Shown here: positions 25,620-34,097 of the stretch, in pieces | Layout: each line of letters opens with the position of its first letter | Numbering within the stretch: the first letter of the stretch is position 1 | NCBI GenBank assembly: GCA_022447855.1 | Contig: JAKUTX010000001.1 | Span: 186,001 to 250,000, forward strand | Origin: UBA6927 sp022447855 | GTDB lineage: Bacteria; Chloroflexota; Dehalococcoidia; Lucifugimonadales; UBA6927 | Length of the DNA stretch: 64,000 nucleotides | Direction: 5' to 3' | Notes under the pieces: model-generated | Databases searched by the model: none | What the model saw: the letters and a program-made list of their open reading frames with translations, nothing else | Told to the model about the DNA's origin: nothing | Program-made: the position numbers and the translations under genes

Positions 25620-27008
25620 TTGTATACAGACCAATTACCACCAAGCGACATTGAAGCCGAAGAAGCCGTCATAGGGTCCATTCTGATTGATGGGGATTCA
25701 ATTAATAGGGTCGCGGAAAAACTTCAGCCAGAAGACTTTTTCAGCGAACGTAACAGGCTTTGCTATAAAGCCTGCCTTTCTATCATGGAAAGAGGCGATG
25801 CTATCAACCAAATTACTGTCGCTAATGAATTGCAACTCACAAATGACCTCGAAGCAATTTCTGGCACTTCATATTTAAGTCAATTAGTACTAAGTACTCC
25901 TACTTCAATACATATCGAACATTACTGTGATTTAGTTTTTCGTGCATCAATAATGAGGCGTCTTATTGAAGCAGGATCTGATATTGTTTCAATGGGGTAT
26001 AAAGGAACTCCAAATGTTGATACAACCCTAACTGATGCAGAGGAGCTATTATTCCAAATTAGATCTGGAGAGCAACGCGGTGATTTCACTCATATTCGAT
26101 CTCTCCTTGATGAATATATGGGTGACAGGAATTCTGAACACGAAAACCAACTGCATTCAATAACTAGAGTACATACAGGATTCGAAGATTTAGATGCCAT
26201 TTTAGGCAATGGAATGCAAAGATCCGATTTATTCATTTTAGCAGCAAGGCCTAGTCTTGGAAAAAGTACTCTCGCTTTCAACATCGCACGTAACGCTGCT
26301 TCAGACGGAGCATGTGTTGGAATAATAAGTTTAGAGATGAGCAAGGAACAAATAGCTGTTCGATTACTTTCTAGTGAGGCCAAGGTCAACAGTAAAAATT
26401 TAGACATAAGACTACTTAGTGACCGAGATGAAGCCCGTCTAATGGATGCTATGGGAGTTTTGTCAGATCTTCCAATTTATGTTGACGATGCACCTATTCA
26501 GACAATAATGGATATCAGAGCCAGGGCCAAGAGACTCAAAATGGAATACAATCTAGATTTCCTGGTAATAGACTACCTACAACTGATTTCGGGGACTGGT
26601 AGATCAGACAACCGCGTTCAAGAAATGGGAGAAATTTCTCGCTCACTTAAAGCATTAGCACGTGATCTTAATATTCCAATTTTAGCTTGTTCACAGTTAA
26701 ATCGTGCGATAGAACAAAGACCAAACCATAGACCACAACTATCTGATTTAAGAGAAAGCGGAAGTATAGAGCAAGATGCTGATATCGTCGCATTTATTTA
26801 CAGAGAAGACGTCTATACAAATGAAGACGAATGGCAAAGAAAATTTCCAACCCAGGAATATCCAAAAGACATCGCGGAAATAATTATTGCAAAGCACAGG
26901 AATGGTCCAACCGACACAATAAACCTACATTTCCAAAGGAATTGGGTTAAATTCGAAAGCTTAACAGCCAATACTGGTTTTCCTGCACAGCAGACGAGCA
27001 ATATATGA
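25620..27008 (+). CDS. dnaB: Replicative DNA helicase DnaB
   Basis: Hexameric 5'-3' helicase of the replication fork, 462 residues. The N-terminal domain reads PPSDIEAEEAVIGSILIDG; the RecA-like C-terminal domain has Walker A AARPSLGKSTLA (about 207), Walker B LVIDYLQLISG (about 318), and LRESGSIEQDADIV with the arginine-finger region. Start TTG at 25620, with GAAGG about eight bases upstream. Its TGA overlaps the start of the DnaD-domain gene by 4 nt (ATGA), so the helicase is translated together with its presumed loading proteins. Confidence 0.95.
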   Translation: MYTDQLPPSDIEAEEAVIGSILIDGDSINRVAEKLQPEDFFSERNRLCYKACLSIMERGDAINQITVANELQLTNDLEAISGTSYLSQLVLSTPTSIHIEHYCDLVFRASIMRRLIEAGSDIVSMGYKGTPNVDTTLTDAEELLFQIRSGEQRGDFTHIRSLLDEYMGDRNSEHENQLHSITRVHTGFEDLDAILGNGMQRSDLFILAARPSLGKSTLAFNIARNAASDGACVGIISLEMSKEQIAVRLLSSEAKVNSKNLDIRLLSDRDEARLMDAMGVLSDLPIYVDDAPIQTIMDIRARAKRLKMEYNLDFLVIDYLQLISGTGRSDNRVQEMGEISRSLKALARDLNIPILACSQLNRAIEQRPNHRPQLSDLRESGSIEQDADIVAFIYREDVYTNEDEWQRKFPTQEYPKDIAEIIIAKHRNGPTDTINLHFQRNWVKFESLTANTGFPAQQTSNI

Positions 27009-27622
27009 TGGCAACAAATACAGCTACACAAAATATAATTCAGATAGAAAGTAGTACTATTGACAAACTTGTCCAGAATATTACTTCAGGACTTCATTTA
27101 AAATGTATACTCAGAATCATCTTTTTGTTCAGCCTAGAACCCAATAATAATTCCACTCTAACCACATATAATTTGCACAGTGATCCTATAATCAGATCTC
27201 TTATTGATAACAACAATTTTAGTGAAACATTAGAAGAGATTTTAAAAAGCGCTGAAAAGAACAATATCATAACAACTACAAACATGGATCCCTCAAACAA
27301 ACGCTTCTCTCTATCCACATCAATCACATTAAATACAGAAGAAACAATCCCAATTGATTCTTTACCAGAAAATAACGTACAAGAAAATATTTTTGAGATA
27401 TTTGAAAAGAATATATCTCCCTTAACCCCAATAATCGCCGAAGAATTAAAAAAAGCCAAATCTGAATACTCAGAAGAAATGATTAAAAAAGCAATAATTG
27501 AATCTGCCAAAAATAACGCTAGAAGCTGGAGATATATTTCTCGCATTCTTGAAAGATGGGAAGGTGAAGGTCAAAAGGATGGAAGAACTCAGAGATATCC
27601 TGCAAGAACTAAACGTTACTGA
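27005..27622 (+). CDS. DnaD-domain protein, likely helicase-loading/primosome factor
   Basis: Protein of 205 residues whose C-terminal part (about 125-190) fits the DnaD/DnaB2 domain: IFEIFEKNISPLTPIIAEEL, then YSEEMIKKAIIESA and the YxxxIL-type SWRYISRILERWEGEG motif near the C-terminus. In Firmicutes this domain binds DNA and primosome proteins. The N-terminal half is helical (residues 15-75) and could be a winged-helix domain, but I cannot prove it. It overlaps dnaB by 4 nt and the DnaC-like gene by 44 nt. Its place between them supports a role in loading DnaB. Confidence 0.8.
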   Translation: MMATNTATQNIIQIESSTIDKLVQNITSGLHLKCILRIIFLFSLEPNNNSTLTTYNLHSDPIIRSLIDNNNFSETLEEILKSAEKNNIITTTNMDPSNKRFSLSTSITLNTEETIPIDSLPENNVQENIFEIFEKNISPLTPIIAEELKKAKSEYSEEMIKKAIIESAKNNARSWRYISRILERWEGEGQKDGRTQRYPARTKRY

Positions 27623-28931
27623 CCCAGAAAAAAATCTGGGCGCAATTCCTACTGACAACACAAATATACGCTGCCAGATATGCAGTGATAAAGGTTGGTT
27701 TACTCCAAGAGTGCCGCACGGAGATCCAAATTTCGGCAAAGCAACTACTTGTAAATGCCAGTTGGAAAGAATTGAATCAGATAGGTTCATGAGGCTGCAA
27801 AAATACAGTAACATAGGGCAACTAACGCGGTTCACATTCAATACATTAAATCAAAATGGTTTATCGTTAGATTTTGAAAATCAGCAAATGTTTAACATTG
27901 CCTATAAAGCAGCTTTAACATACTCAGAAAATCCAACAGGCATGCTGACCTTTACTGGCCCTAATGGATCTGGGAAAACTCATCTGGCTGCATCAATTGC
28001 AAATCAATTTATTTCTAACGGAAAATTATGTTTTTTTATAAATGTCCCAGATCTACTAGACCATCTCCGTTCAAGCTTCGCACCAGAATCAGATGTAAAT
28101 TATTCTGATTTGTTTGAACAAGTAAAAAATTCCCCTTTACTTATTCTTGATGACCTCAAATATGAATCTAGTCCTTGGGCTAATGAAAAATTACGCCAAT
28201 TAATCAACTTTAGATATAGCTCTAATTTACCGACCGTTTTTACTTCTGTAAACGAACAAGATTCTTTGGATCCCTATATTCAAACACGGATAGGTAATTA
28301 TGAACAAAACCGTGTTTATAAAATTCAAGATTCAACCAATTCTCAAACCAGTAACCTTGGTAAAGTACCTCACTCAATGCTTCAACGAATGACTTTCAAT
28401 TCATTCAACCACAAAGGTAATAATTCTACTTCTTCACAACAATCTAGTTTGGAATCAGCAAAATTTGCGGCTGAAAACTATTCTTCCGACCCTGAAGGAT
28501 GGTTAACTTTCTTTGGCAATACAGGTGTTGGAAAAACACATTTGGCAATTGCGATTGCCGAAACCCAAATCTCATATAACAAGCCTGTTTTCTTTGCAAT
28601 AGTACCTGAATTAATGGATCATCTAAGACAAACATACAATCCTAGTACTACCCAAACTCATGATGCTTTATTTAAAGAAATCAAAGAAACCCCACTTTTA
28701 ATTTTAGACGACCTTGGGCAAGAACGAAGTAGTCCTTGGGCAGATGAAAAGTTATATCAAATTATCGTCCATCGGCACAACTGGAGAATTCCAACAGTTA
28801 TTACTTCAATGAATGACTTTACAGTAGAAACTGGACCTATTGGTTCGAGAATCCAAGATCCATCAATAGGGCAATTAGTTCGAATCGATGCACCTGATTT
28901 TAGAAGAAAATCCAGGAGAAAATATTCCTAA
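27579..28931 (+). CDS. DnaC-like helicase loader with two tandem AAA+ domains
   Basis: Probable ATP-dependent loader of DnaB, related to DnaC/IstB-type AAA+ proteins. An N-terminal Cys cluster (RCQICSDKGW about 30, TCKCQ about 57) is followed by two similar ATPase units. Unit 1 (about 85-240) has FTFNTLNQNG, Walker A GPNGSGKTH and Walker B LLILDDLKYE. Unit 2 (about 275-430) has MTFNSFNHKG, GNTGVGKTH and LLILDDLGQE. Both then have SSPWA(N/D)EKL, so one duplicated from the other; unit 1 has lost the usual Gly of DDLG. DnaC is about 250 residues, this about 450. I use the ATG at 27579 (AAAAGG directly ahead); an upstream in-frame start at 27498 would lie deep within the DnaD gene. Confidence 0.85.
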   Translation: MEELRDILQELNVTDPEKNLGAIPTDNTNIRCQICSDKGWFTPRVPHGDPNFGKATTCKCQLERIESDRFMRLQKYSNIGQLTRFTFNTLNQNGLSLDFENQQMFNIAYKAALTYSENPTGMLTFTGPNGSGKTHLAASIANQFISNGKLCFFINVPDLLDHLRSSFAPESDVNYSDLFEQVKNSPLLILDDLKYESSPWANEKLRQLINFRYSSNLPTVFTSVNEQDSLDPYIQTRIGNYEQNRVYKIQDSTNSQTSNLGKVPHSMLQRMTFNSFNHKGNNSTSSQQSSLESAKFAAENYSSDPEGWLTFFGNTGVGKTHLAIAIAETQISYNKPVFFAIVPELMDHLRQTYNPSTTQTHDALFKEIKETPLLILDDLGQERSSPWADEKLYQIIVHRHNWRIPTVITSMNDFTVETGPIGSRIQDPSIGQLVRIDAPDFRRKSRRKYS

Positions 28932-29314
28932 TGGACTTTCTCTCTTCGTGTGCTTTTTGTAACATCGCTGCGAAAAAATTATCTGCCAAAATACATTTTG
29001 AAGATGATGAAATTATAGTGTTTGAAAATGCGTTAATGGGAAAATGGGCTCCGATGATGTTATTACTGATTCCTAGAAACCATATGGAACAAAAAGATCT
29101 ATGGCAAAGCAACCGCCTATGGAATAAATTATCAAAAATTGCAACCGAATTGGGTGAAAAATACTGCCCTAAAGGATTCAGGTTGGTTTCAAACTTTGGA
29201 ACTGAAGGACTTCAAACTCAACCTCATGCACACTTGCACATGATTGGACGGAAGCATTTAGGTCCTTATGTTGACCGAAACAGTACACGAAACTGGGAAG
29301 ACTGGGTAGAGTAA
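28931..29314 (+). CDS. HIT-family nucleotide-binding protein
   Basis: Histidine-triad hydrolase/transferase of 127 residues. The HAHLHMIG motif (about residues 96-103) is the family signature, and an N-terminal CAFCNIAAKK block with FEDDEIIVFENA matches HIT proteins with a zinc-type CxxC. Known relatives hydrolyse nucleoside phosphoramidates or dinucleotides. The ATG overlaps the stop of the DnaC-like gene by one base (TAATG), so it is the last gene of the dnaB run. What it has to do with replication is unclear. Confidence 0.82.
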   Translation: MDFLSSCAFCNIAAKKLSAKIHFEDDEIIVFENALMGKWAPMMLLLIPRNHMEQKDLWQSNRLWNKLSKIATELGEKYCPKGFRLVSNFGTEGLQTQPHAHLHMIGRKHLGPYVDRNSTRNWEDWVE

Positions 29315-29316
29315 AA

Positions 29317-29339
29317 GAGCCCTCGCTAAGCGAAGGCTC
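29317..29339 (-). terminator. Hairpin terminator, mainly for the tRNA transcript
   Basis: A 10-bp stem with a 3-nt loop (TAA) and one imperfect pair. On the minus strand it is followed by TTTTA, as in an intrinsic terminator, and lies about 135 nt downstream of tRNA-Glu. It also lies just after the HIT gene on the plus strand, where it lacks a T-tract. Confidence 0.5.
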
Positions 29340-29473
29340 ATAAAAAAGGAATCCATCCAATGTGACCAATCCACTGGATCTCACCATCTTACAGTGGTTT
29401 CCATCATTTGCAAACCACAATTCACAAGAATTTACTTAAAACTAGCAATTTTATGAGGAAATCCCCTAATACA

Positions 29474-29550
29474 TGGTAGCGCATACGGGATTCGAACCCG
29501 TGGTCTCCGCCTTGAGAGGGCGGTGTCCTCGGCCGCTAGACGAATGCGCC
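29474..29550 (-). tRNA. tRNA-Glu (CUC)
   Basis: Cloverleaf on the minus strand. The acceptor arms GGCGCAT and ATGCGCT pair with one G-U. Anticodon arm CCGCC-CTCTCAA-GGCGG gives anticodon CTC. The T-arm contains GGTTCGAATCC. The discriminator A is followed by an encoded CCA (29474-29476). It lies 13 nt downstream of tRNA-Gln. Confidence 0.95.
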
Positions 29551-29563
29551 ACTAAAAACGATT

Positions 29564-29637
29564 GGCTGGGGATCGAGGATTCGAACCTCGGCCTACTGAT
29601 CCAGAGTCAGCTGTCCTACCACTAGACTAATCCCCAC
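29564..29637 (-). tRNA. tRNA-Gln (CUG)
   Basis: Cloverleaf on the minus strand: acceptor arms TGGGGAT and ATCCCCA, D-arm AGTCTAGTGGTAGGACA, anticodon arm GCTGA-CTCTGGA-TCAGT with anticodon CTG, T-arm GGTTCGAATCC, discriminator G and encoded CCA (29564-29566). Likely cotranscribed with the downstream tRNA-Glu from the promoter just upstream. Confidence 0.95.
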
Positions 29638-29647
29638 CAAAAAAAAG

Positions 29648-29656
29648 ATTATAGCA
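29648..29656 (-). promoter_or_regulatory. Extended -10 promoter for the tRNA-Gln/tRNA-Glu transcript
   Basis: On the minus strand TGC directly precedes a perfect TATAAT (29648-29653), 11 nt upstream of the first base of tRNA-Gln. The -35 is poor. Confidence 0.6.
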
Positions 29657-29697
29657 TGCAAGCATAAGTTATAAAAAGCAATTCAATACTCAAACCA

Positions 29698-30165
29698 TTA
29701 AGGTAATGATCTCAATAAATTTGCCATTTCAATTGCAGTTACACCGCAATTATAACCTGAGTTACCATTCTTACCCCCAGCTCTATTAATTGCTTGCTCA
29801 ACAGTATCGGTAGTTAATACTCCAAAGATCACAGGAATACCTGTGTCAACAGAAATATTTGATGCTACGGCCGCCGCTTGAGAAGCAACATGCTCATAAT
29901 GATCAGTCTCGCCTCTAATTACAGCCCCAAGGCATATAACTGAATCAAATTTACCAGACACTGCAAGTTTTTTGGCAGCGACTCCCAATTCCATAGATCC
30001 TGGAACATCAACAACAATCAAATGATCTTCTGGCACTCCGTGCTTTGACAATGCAGCTTTAGCACCATTTAACAACCTCAAAGTCACAAACTCATTGAAT
30101 CTAGAGACCACAATTGCGATATTTAAATCTTCACCAGACAAATTTCCTTTATAGTTATGAGCCAT
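29698..30165 (-). CDS. ribH: 6,7-dimethyl-8-ribityllumazine synthase
   Basis: Lumazine synthase of riboflavin biosynthesis, condensing the ribityl-aminopyrimidine with dihydroxybutanone phosphate. 155 residues with the canonical SRFNEFVTLRLLNGA start, DVPGSMELGVAAKKLA, ICLGAVIRGETDHYEHVA (catalytic His in DHYEHV) and PVIFGVLTTDTVEQAINRAGG. AGGAGA lies five bases ahead of the ATG. Last gene of the rib run, 23 nt after ribBA. Confidence 0.96.
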   Translation of the reverse strand: MAHNYKGNLSGEDLNIAIVVSRFNEFVTLRLLNGAKAALSKHGVPEDHLIVVDVPGSMELGVAAKKLAVSGKFDSVICLGAVIRGETDHYEHVASQAAAVASNISVDTGIPVIFGVLTTDTVEQAINRAGGKNGNSGYNCGVTAIEMANLLRSLP

Positions 30166-30188
30166 ATACTTCTCCTAGATATAATAAT

Positions 30189-31388
30189 TCAATCCAATAT
30201 GTGACCTAGTCGATCTCTTTTAGTATCTAGATAATTTTTGTTTTCATCGTTAGGATTGGACAAAATTGGAATTCTTTCAACAATATCTAATCCGAAACTT
30301 TCTAGGCCTACAACTTTTTTGGGATTATTTGTTAATAATCGTATCTTTCGCACTCCTAAGTCAACCAATATCTGGGCTCCAACACCATAATGTCTTAGAT
30401 CAGGAGCAAATCCTAATTCAACATTCGCATCCACTGTATCTAGGCCCTGATCCTGTAAATTGTATGCCTTCAATTTATTATGAATACCAATCCCTCTTCC
30501 TTCTTGACGCATATACAAAAAAACTCCAGATCCTTGTTCCTCACCTATCATTTGGATTGACATTTGCATTTGTTCTCCGCAATCACAACGTAAACTTCCA
30601 AAAACATCTCCTGTTAGACACTCACTATGAACACGTACCAAAACAGGCGCATCACTATTTATATTTCCTTTAACCAAAGCAACATGCTCATCAGTATCAA
30701 CTAAACTGCGATAAGAAACAGCATTCATCTCTCCGTATTTTGTAGGTATTCTAGCATCTGCAACACGTTCAATAATTTTTTCATGTTCTCGCCTATAGGC
30801 AATAATATCAGCCACGGTTACGATACCGACACCGTGTTTCTGTGAAAAGACTTCTAATTCGGGCTTACGTGCCATAGTTCCATCGTCTGAAACAATTTCA
30901 CATATTACCCCAGCGGGTGAAAGACCCGCTAATTTCGCCAGATCAACAACTGCTTCTGTCTGACCTGCTCTAACCAAAACACCGCCTTCTTGGTATCTTA
31001 AAGGGAAAACATGCCCAGGCCGAGCCAAATCCTCAGGTTTTGTAGATGGATCAATTAATGATTTCACAGTAGCAGCACGATCAAATGAAGAAATGCCAGT
31101 TGTAGCACCTTCTAGAACATCTACAGAAACTGTAAAAGCGGTTGACAAAGTAGCAGTATTAGTTTGAACCATTAATGGCAAATTTAATGATTCGAGTTTG
31201 TCAGCTATCATAGGAACACAAATCAAACCTCTGCCATAAGTAGCCATGAAGGTAATATCATCAGGAGTAACATACTCCGCAGCCATAGCAAGATCGCCTT
31301 CATTTTCACGATCTTCATCATCTACAATTATTACTTGTTTCCCATTTTTTATATCTATAACCGCTTGCTCAACTGACAATTTTGGCAT
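30189..31388 (-). CDS. ribBA: Bifunctional DHBP synthase / GTP cyclohydrolase II
   Basis: Makes both substrates' precursors for riboflavin: 3,4-dihydroxy-2-butanone 4-phosphate from ribulose 5-phosphate, and the pyrimidine from GTP. 399 residues. The RibB half (1-200) has VDDEDRENEGDLAMAAEYV and RPGHVFPLRYQEGGVLVRAG. The RibA half (205-399) has VHSECLTGDVFGSLRCDCG with the zinc-binding Cys residues, RQEGRGIGIHNKL and LTNNPKKVVGL. Both active sites look complete. Operon member between ribE and ribH. Confidence 0.96.
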   Translation of the reverse strand: MPKLSVEQAVIDIKNGKQVIIVDDEDRENEGDLAMAAEYVTPDDITFMATYGRGLICVPMIADKLESLNLPLMVQTNTATLSTAFTVSVDVLEGATTGISSFDRAATVKSLIDPSTKPEDLARPGHVFPLRYQEGGVLVRAGQTEAVVDLAKLAGLSPAGVICEIVSDDGTMARKPELEVFSQKHGVGIVTVADIIAYRREHEKIIERVADARIPTKYGEMNAVSYRSLVDTDEHVALVKGNINSDAPVLVRVHSECLTGDVFGSLRCDCGEQMQMSIQMIGEEQGSGVFLYMRQEGRGIGIHNKLKAYNLQDQGLDTVDANVELGFAPDLRHYGVGAQILVDLGVRKIRLLTNNPKKVVGLESFGLDIVERIPILSNPNDENKNYLDTKRDRLGHILD

Positions 31389-31409
31389 AAAATTTACCTC
31401 TTCAAGAAG

Positions 31410-31985
31410 TTATTTTTCAAACAATTTTTCAACATATTTTGCCACTATATCAGACTCTAAATTAACTGTATCGCCTACTTTCAAGTCTCGAAATTTAGTA
31501 TTGGCTTTTGTATGAGGAATTAAAGTGATCGAAAAACCATCATCAGTGCAGTCTACTACTGTTAGGCTTGTACCGTCCACACAAACAAATCCTTTTTGGA
31601 CAATGTATTTCAAAATAGGATCATCAAGTTGAAAATAAATCATTTCAGCTAACCCATCAGGTTCAATCGAACTCACTTGGGCTGTAGCATCAATATGCCC
31701 TTGAACGAAATGCCCCCCAAACCTTCCTTTTGGAGGCATCGCTCTTTCTAGATTCACCAATGAGTTCACTTCTAAAGTTCCTAAATTTGACTTCCGAAAT
31801 GTCTCAGGAACTGCTTCAACAGAAAAAGTACTTTCATCAAAAGATATGACTGTTAGGCAAACCCCATTAACACATATGCTGTCACCTAACTTAACATCAG
31901 AAACCATCAATTCAGATGAAACCACAATTTTATTACCTATTAAACTTTTAATTTCCCCAACATCTTCAATAATACCCGTAAACAT
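31410..31985 (-). CDS. ribE: Riboflavin synthase alpha chain
   Basis: Dismutates two lumazines to riboflavin. It consists of two homologous lumazine-binding barrels, each opening with a similar motif: MFTGIIEDVGEIKS at the N-terminus and GGHFVQGHIDATAQV at the second (about 98). CVNGVCLTV and CVDGTSLTV are the paired repeat motifs. I start at the ATG at 31985, preceded by AGGAGA, which gives the canonical MFTGIIE; the in-frame codon upstream at 32003 lies inside ribD. Spaced 1 nt from the ribD stop. Confidence 0.95.
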   Translation of the reverse strand: MFTGIIEDVGEIKSLIGNKIVVSSELMVSDVKLGDSICVNGVCLTVISFDESTFSVEAVPETFRKSNLGTLEVNSLVNLERAMPPKGRFGGHFVQGHIDATAQVSSIEPDGLAEMIYFQLDDPILKYIVQKGFVCVDGTSLTVVDCTDDGFSITLIPHTKANTKFRDLKVGDTVNLESDIVAKYVEKLFEK

Positions 31986-31986
31986 A

Positions 31987-33090
31987 CTATCTCCTATCAA
32001 CATATCCAGTTATAAGAAAATCATCATCAAATTTTTCAAAAGAAATATCTGTAAGTGCCGTCGCGTTAGAAATTAAGTCTACTCCATCACCACCAATTGG
32101 AGATATTGAATTAGATCCTCCAATAAGTTTGGGAGCAACGAACACTAAAAATTTATCTACTAAATTTAAATCGAAAAATGTACCGAATATTTCGCTACCC
32201 CCTTCGACTAAAAGACTAGTAATTTCTCTTTCTCCTAATTCTTTTATCAAGCTATTTAAATCCAGCCTGCCATCAACTTCAGGCAAAAAAACAATCTCTG
32301 TATTTTCGTGCAAATCTTCTATTTCCTTCGATTTTTCAGACCTAACAAGTGTGGCAATTAAATTCTTGCCGGGTTCTGAAAAAATCTTGGCATCAAGTGG
32401 AATCTTCAAATGACTATCAACAATGACTCTCATCGGTTGATTGTATTTTTTACTACCATCTCCGAGTCGAGCAGTCAATTTTGGATCATCAAGTAAAAGA
32501 GTATTAATTCCAACTAAAATAGCATCAGAACAAGATCTTAATTTATGAACATAATCCCTGGATGCCTCTCCAGAAATCCACTTTGAATCATTGGTTTTTG
32601 TAGCTATCCTACCATCCAAAGTCATAGCAAATTTAGCAGTTACAAATGGAATTTTTTCTAGAATGAATTTTGTATGATATTCAATCATTTGATCTGCTTC
32701 ATATTTCAACTCACCAACATTAACTTTTATCCCAGCACTTTCCAGTCGTTTAATGCCTTTTGAAGACACCATTGGATTTGGATCACTGGTTGCAATATGT
32801 ACTTCGTGAATACCTGCAGAAATAATCGCCTCAGTACATGGAGGAGTTCTTCCATAATGACAACATGGCTCCAAAGTAACGTACAAAATTCCACCATGCA
32901 CTTGATTTCCAGCAGATTGAATTGCCTGAATCTCAGCATGAGGGCCTCCTGCTGGCTGTGTGGAACCTTTTGAAACCACACGATTGTTATTAACCAAAAC
33001 CGCACCAACCGGAGGGTTAGGGCTCGTCAAACCTCTAACACTTGCAGCACATTTCAAAGCTAATGCCATATAAGATTCGTCTGGGTGCAT
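31987..33090 (-). CDS. ribD: Bifunctional riboflavin deaminase/reductase
   Basis: Diaminohydroxyphosphoribosylaminopyrimidine deaminase plus 5-amino-6-(5-phosphoribosylamino)uracil reductase. The deaminase half has the zinc motif HAEIQAI and PCCHYGRTPPCTEAI (His, Cys, Cys). The reductase half begins with PFVTAKFAMTLDGRIA and has LLVEGGSEIFGTF. I use the ATG at 33090, with GGAG nine bases upstream; a TTG at 33108 is in frame but holds that site itself. First gene of ribD-ribE-ribBA-ribH. The 38-nt gap upstream is too short for an FMN riboswitch. Confidence 0.95.
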   Translation of the reverse strand: MHPDESYMALALKCAASVRGLTSPNPPVGAVLVNNNRVVSKGSTQPAGGPHAEIQAIQSAGNQVHGGILYVTLEPCCHYGRTPPCTEAIISAGIHEVHIATSDPNPMVSSKGIKRLESAGIKVNVGELKYEADQMIEYHTKFILEKIPFVTAKFAMTLDGRIATKTNDSKWISGEASRDYVHKLRSCSDAILVGINTLLLDDPKLTARLGDGSKKYNQPMRVIVDSHLKIPLDAKIFSEPGKNLIATLVRSEKSKEIEDLHENTEIVFLPEVDGRLDLNSLIKELGEREITSLLVEGGSEIFGTFFDLNLVDKFLVFVAPKLIGGSNSISPIGGDGVDLISNATALTDISFEKFDDDFLITGYVDRR

Positions 33091-33128
33091 TAATAAATAC
33101 TCCAACAAATAATATTCAATATCAAAAA

Positions 33129-33986
33129 TTACTTAATTTGGAAGAATACCGAAATCCTGGAATTCAGATCCGTCTCCCCAGGACTAATAGGAGTTGAATA
33201 ATCACCAGCAAATTCCATTGTTTGGCCCAATGCCATTCTGTTCCTAGACATGACTGGGGCAACTGACATATTAACTTCTGAAATCATGATTACTTCACCT
33301 AGTTCCACAGCAGCCATCGATGAAAAATGTTTAGCCTTAACTAGGGCATCCATATATGCTAATTCCCTTAATTCAGCTTCATGTTCTTCTGTGTTTTCAA
33401 CACGGAAATATACATTATTGATCCGAATGGTATCACCAGATGCCTCAGCTGCAGAGTCGATCACTTTACTAACATTATCCAAATTTCTTATAGTTACATT
33501 CACATTATTTGAAACAGTATATCCAACCAACACCTGTCGCGAAATTTTTCTTCCATTTTCATCTTTTTCTTCAATCCAATCGTACCTAGGACTAATATTG
33601 AAATAACTCGTTTGAATATCTTTGTCCTCTACTTCAACTGCCTTAATCGCATCCATCAGTTGCTGCATGTTTTCAGAAGCCTCTTTTCGAGCACGACTAG
33701 CAGTTCGACGCTCTGATTGTATCCCTAAATTCACTACAGCTATATCAGGTTTTACTTTTATAGAACCCTCACCAACTACATAAATTCCATTTTCAGATCC
33801 AGTTTCTTCGTATACTATTCCTTCTGTGAAATAATTATTTACAACAGGATCTAATTCATCCGACTGAACATTAGGTGTTGAAGACCCTGTGTTCTCAGAT
33901 CCACTATTCGAAGAATTACAACTAATAGAAATTATTGACAATAATGCAATTAAACAAGTTACATAAAGTTTAAAACCTGAATTCAT
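33129..33986 (-). CDS. SIMPL-domain (DUF541) lipoprotein
   Basis: Exported lipoprotein of about 285 residues. The N-terminal signal LYVTCLIALLSIISISC ends in a lipobox-type Cys, followed by a Ser/Asn-rich linker (about 25-55). The SIMPL domain (about 65-285) opens with GIYVVGEGSIKVKPDIAVVN and has ASENMQQLMDAIK, ISPRYDW and VGYTVSNNVNVTIRNL. These proteins bind or associate with membranes and their function is poorly defined. I use the ATG at 33986, after AAGGA. It runs 38 nt ahead of ribD in the same direction. Confidence 0.82.
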   Translation of the reverse strand: MNSGFKLYVTCLIALLSIISISCNSSNSGSENTGSSTPNVQSDELDPVVNNYFTEGIVYEETGSENGIYVVGEGSIKVKPDIAVVNLGIQSERRTASRARKEASENMQQLMDAIKAVEVEDKDIQTSYFNISPRYDWIEEKDENGRKISRQVLVGYTVSNNVNVTIRNLDNVSKVIDSAAEASGDTIRINNVYFRVENTEEHEAELRELAYMDALVKAKHFSSMAAVELGEVIMISEVNMSVAPVMSRNRMALGQTMEFAGDYSTPISPGETDLNSRISVFFQIK

Positions 33987-34053
33987 TTCCAATCCTTCAC
34001 AAATATTCGCCTTTAGAGTCCACTATTAGTAACTTTACACCTTTTAACTAGGA

Positions 34054-34059
34054 TATAAT
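34054..34059 (+). promoter_or_regulatory. -10 element upstream of lepB
   Basis: A perfect TATAAT 38 nt before the lepB TTG start. No good -35 at 16-18 nt, so confidence is low. Confidence 0.35.
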
Positions 34060-34097
34060 ATACTCAAAATATTCATACTCCAAAAACGAGGCGTCTA

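Noticed and set aside
27498..27578. Upstream start for the DnaC-like protein
   Set aside because: Would extend 27 residues into the DnaD gene with no conserved sequence; the ATG at 27579 has a ribosome-binding site.
33091..33128. FMN riboswitch ahead of the riboflavin genes
   Set aside because: The gap to the upstream SIMPL gene is only 38 nt, and none of the RFN element's conserved sequence is visible.
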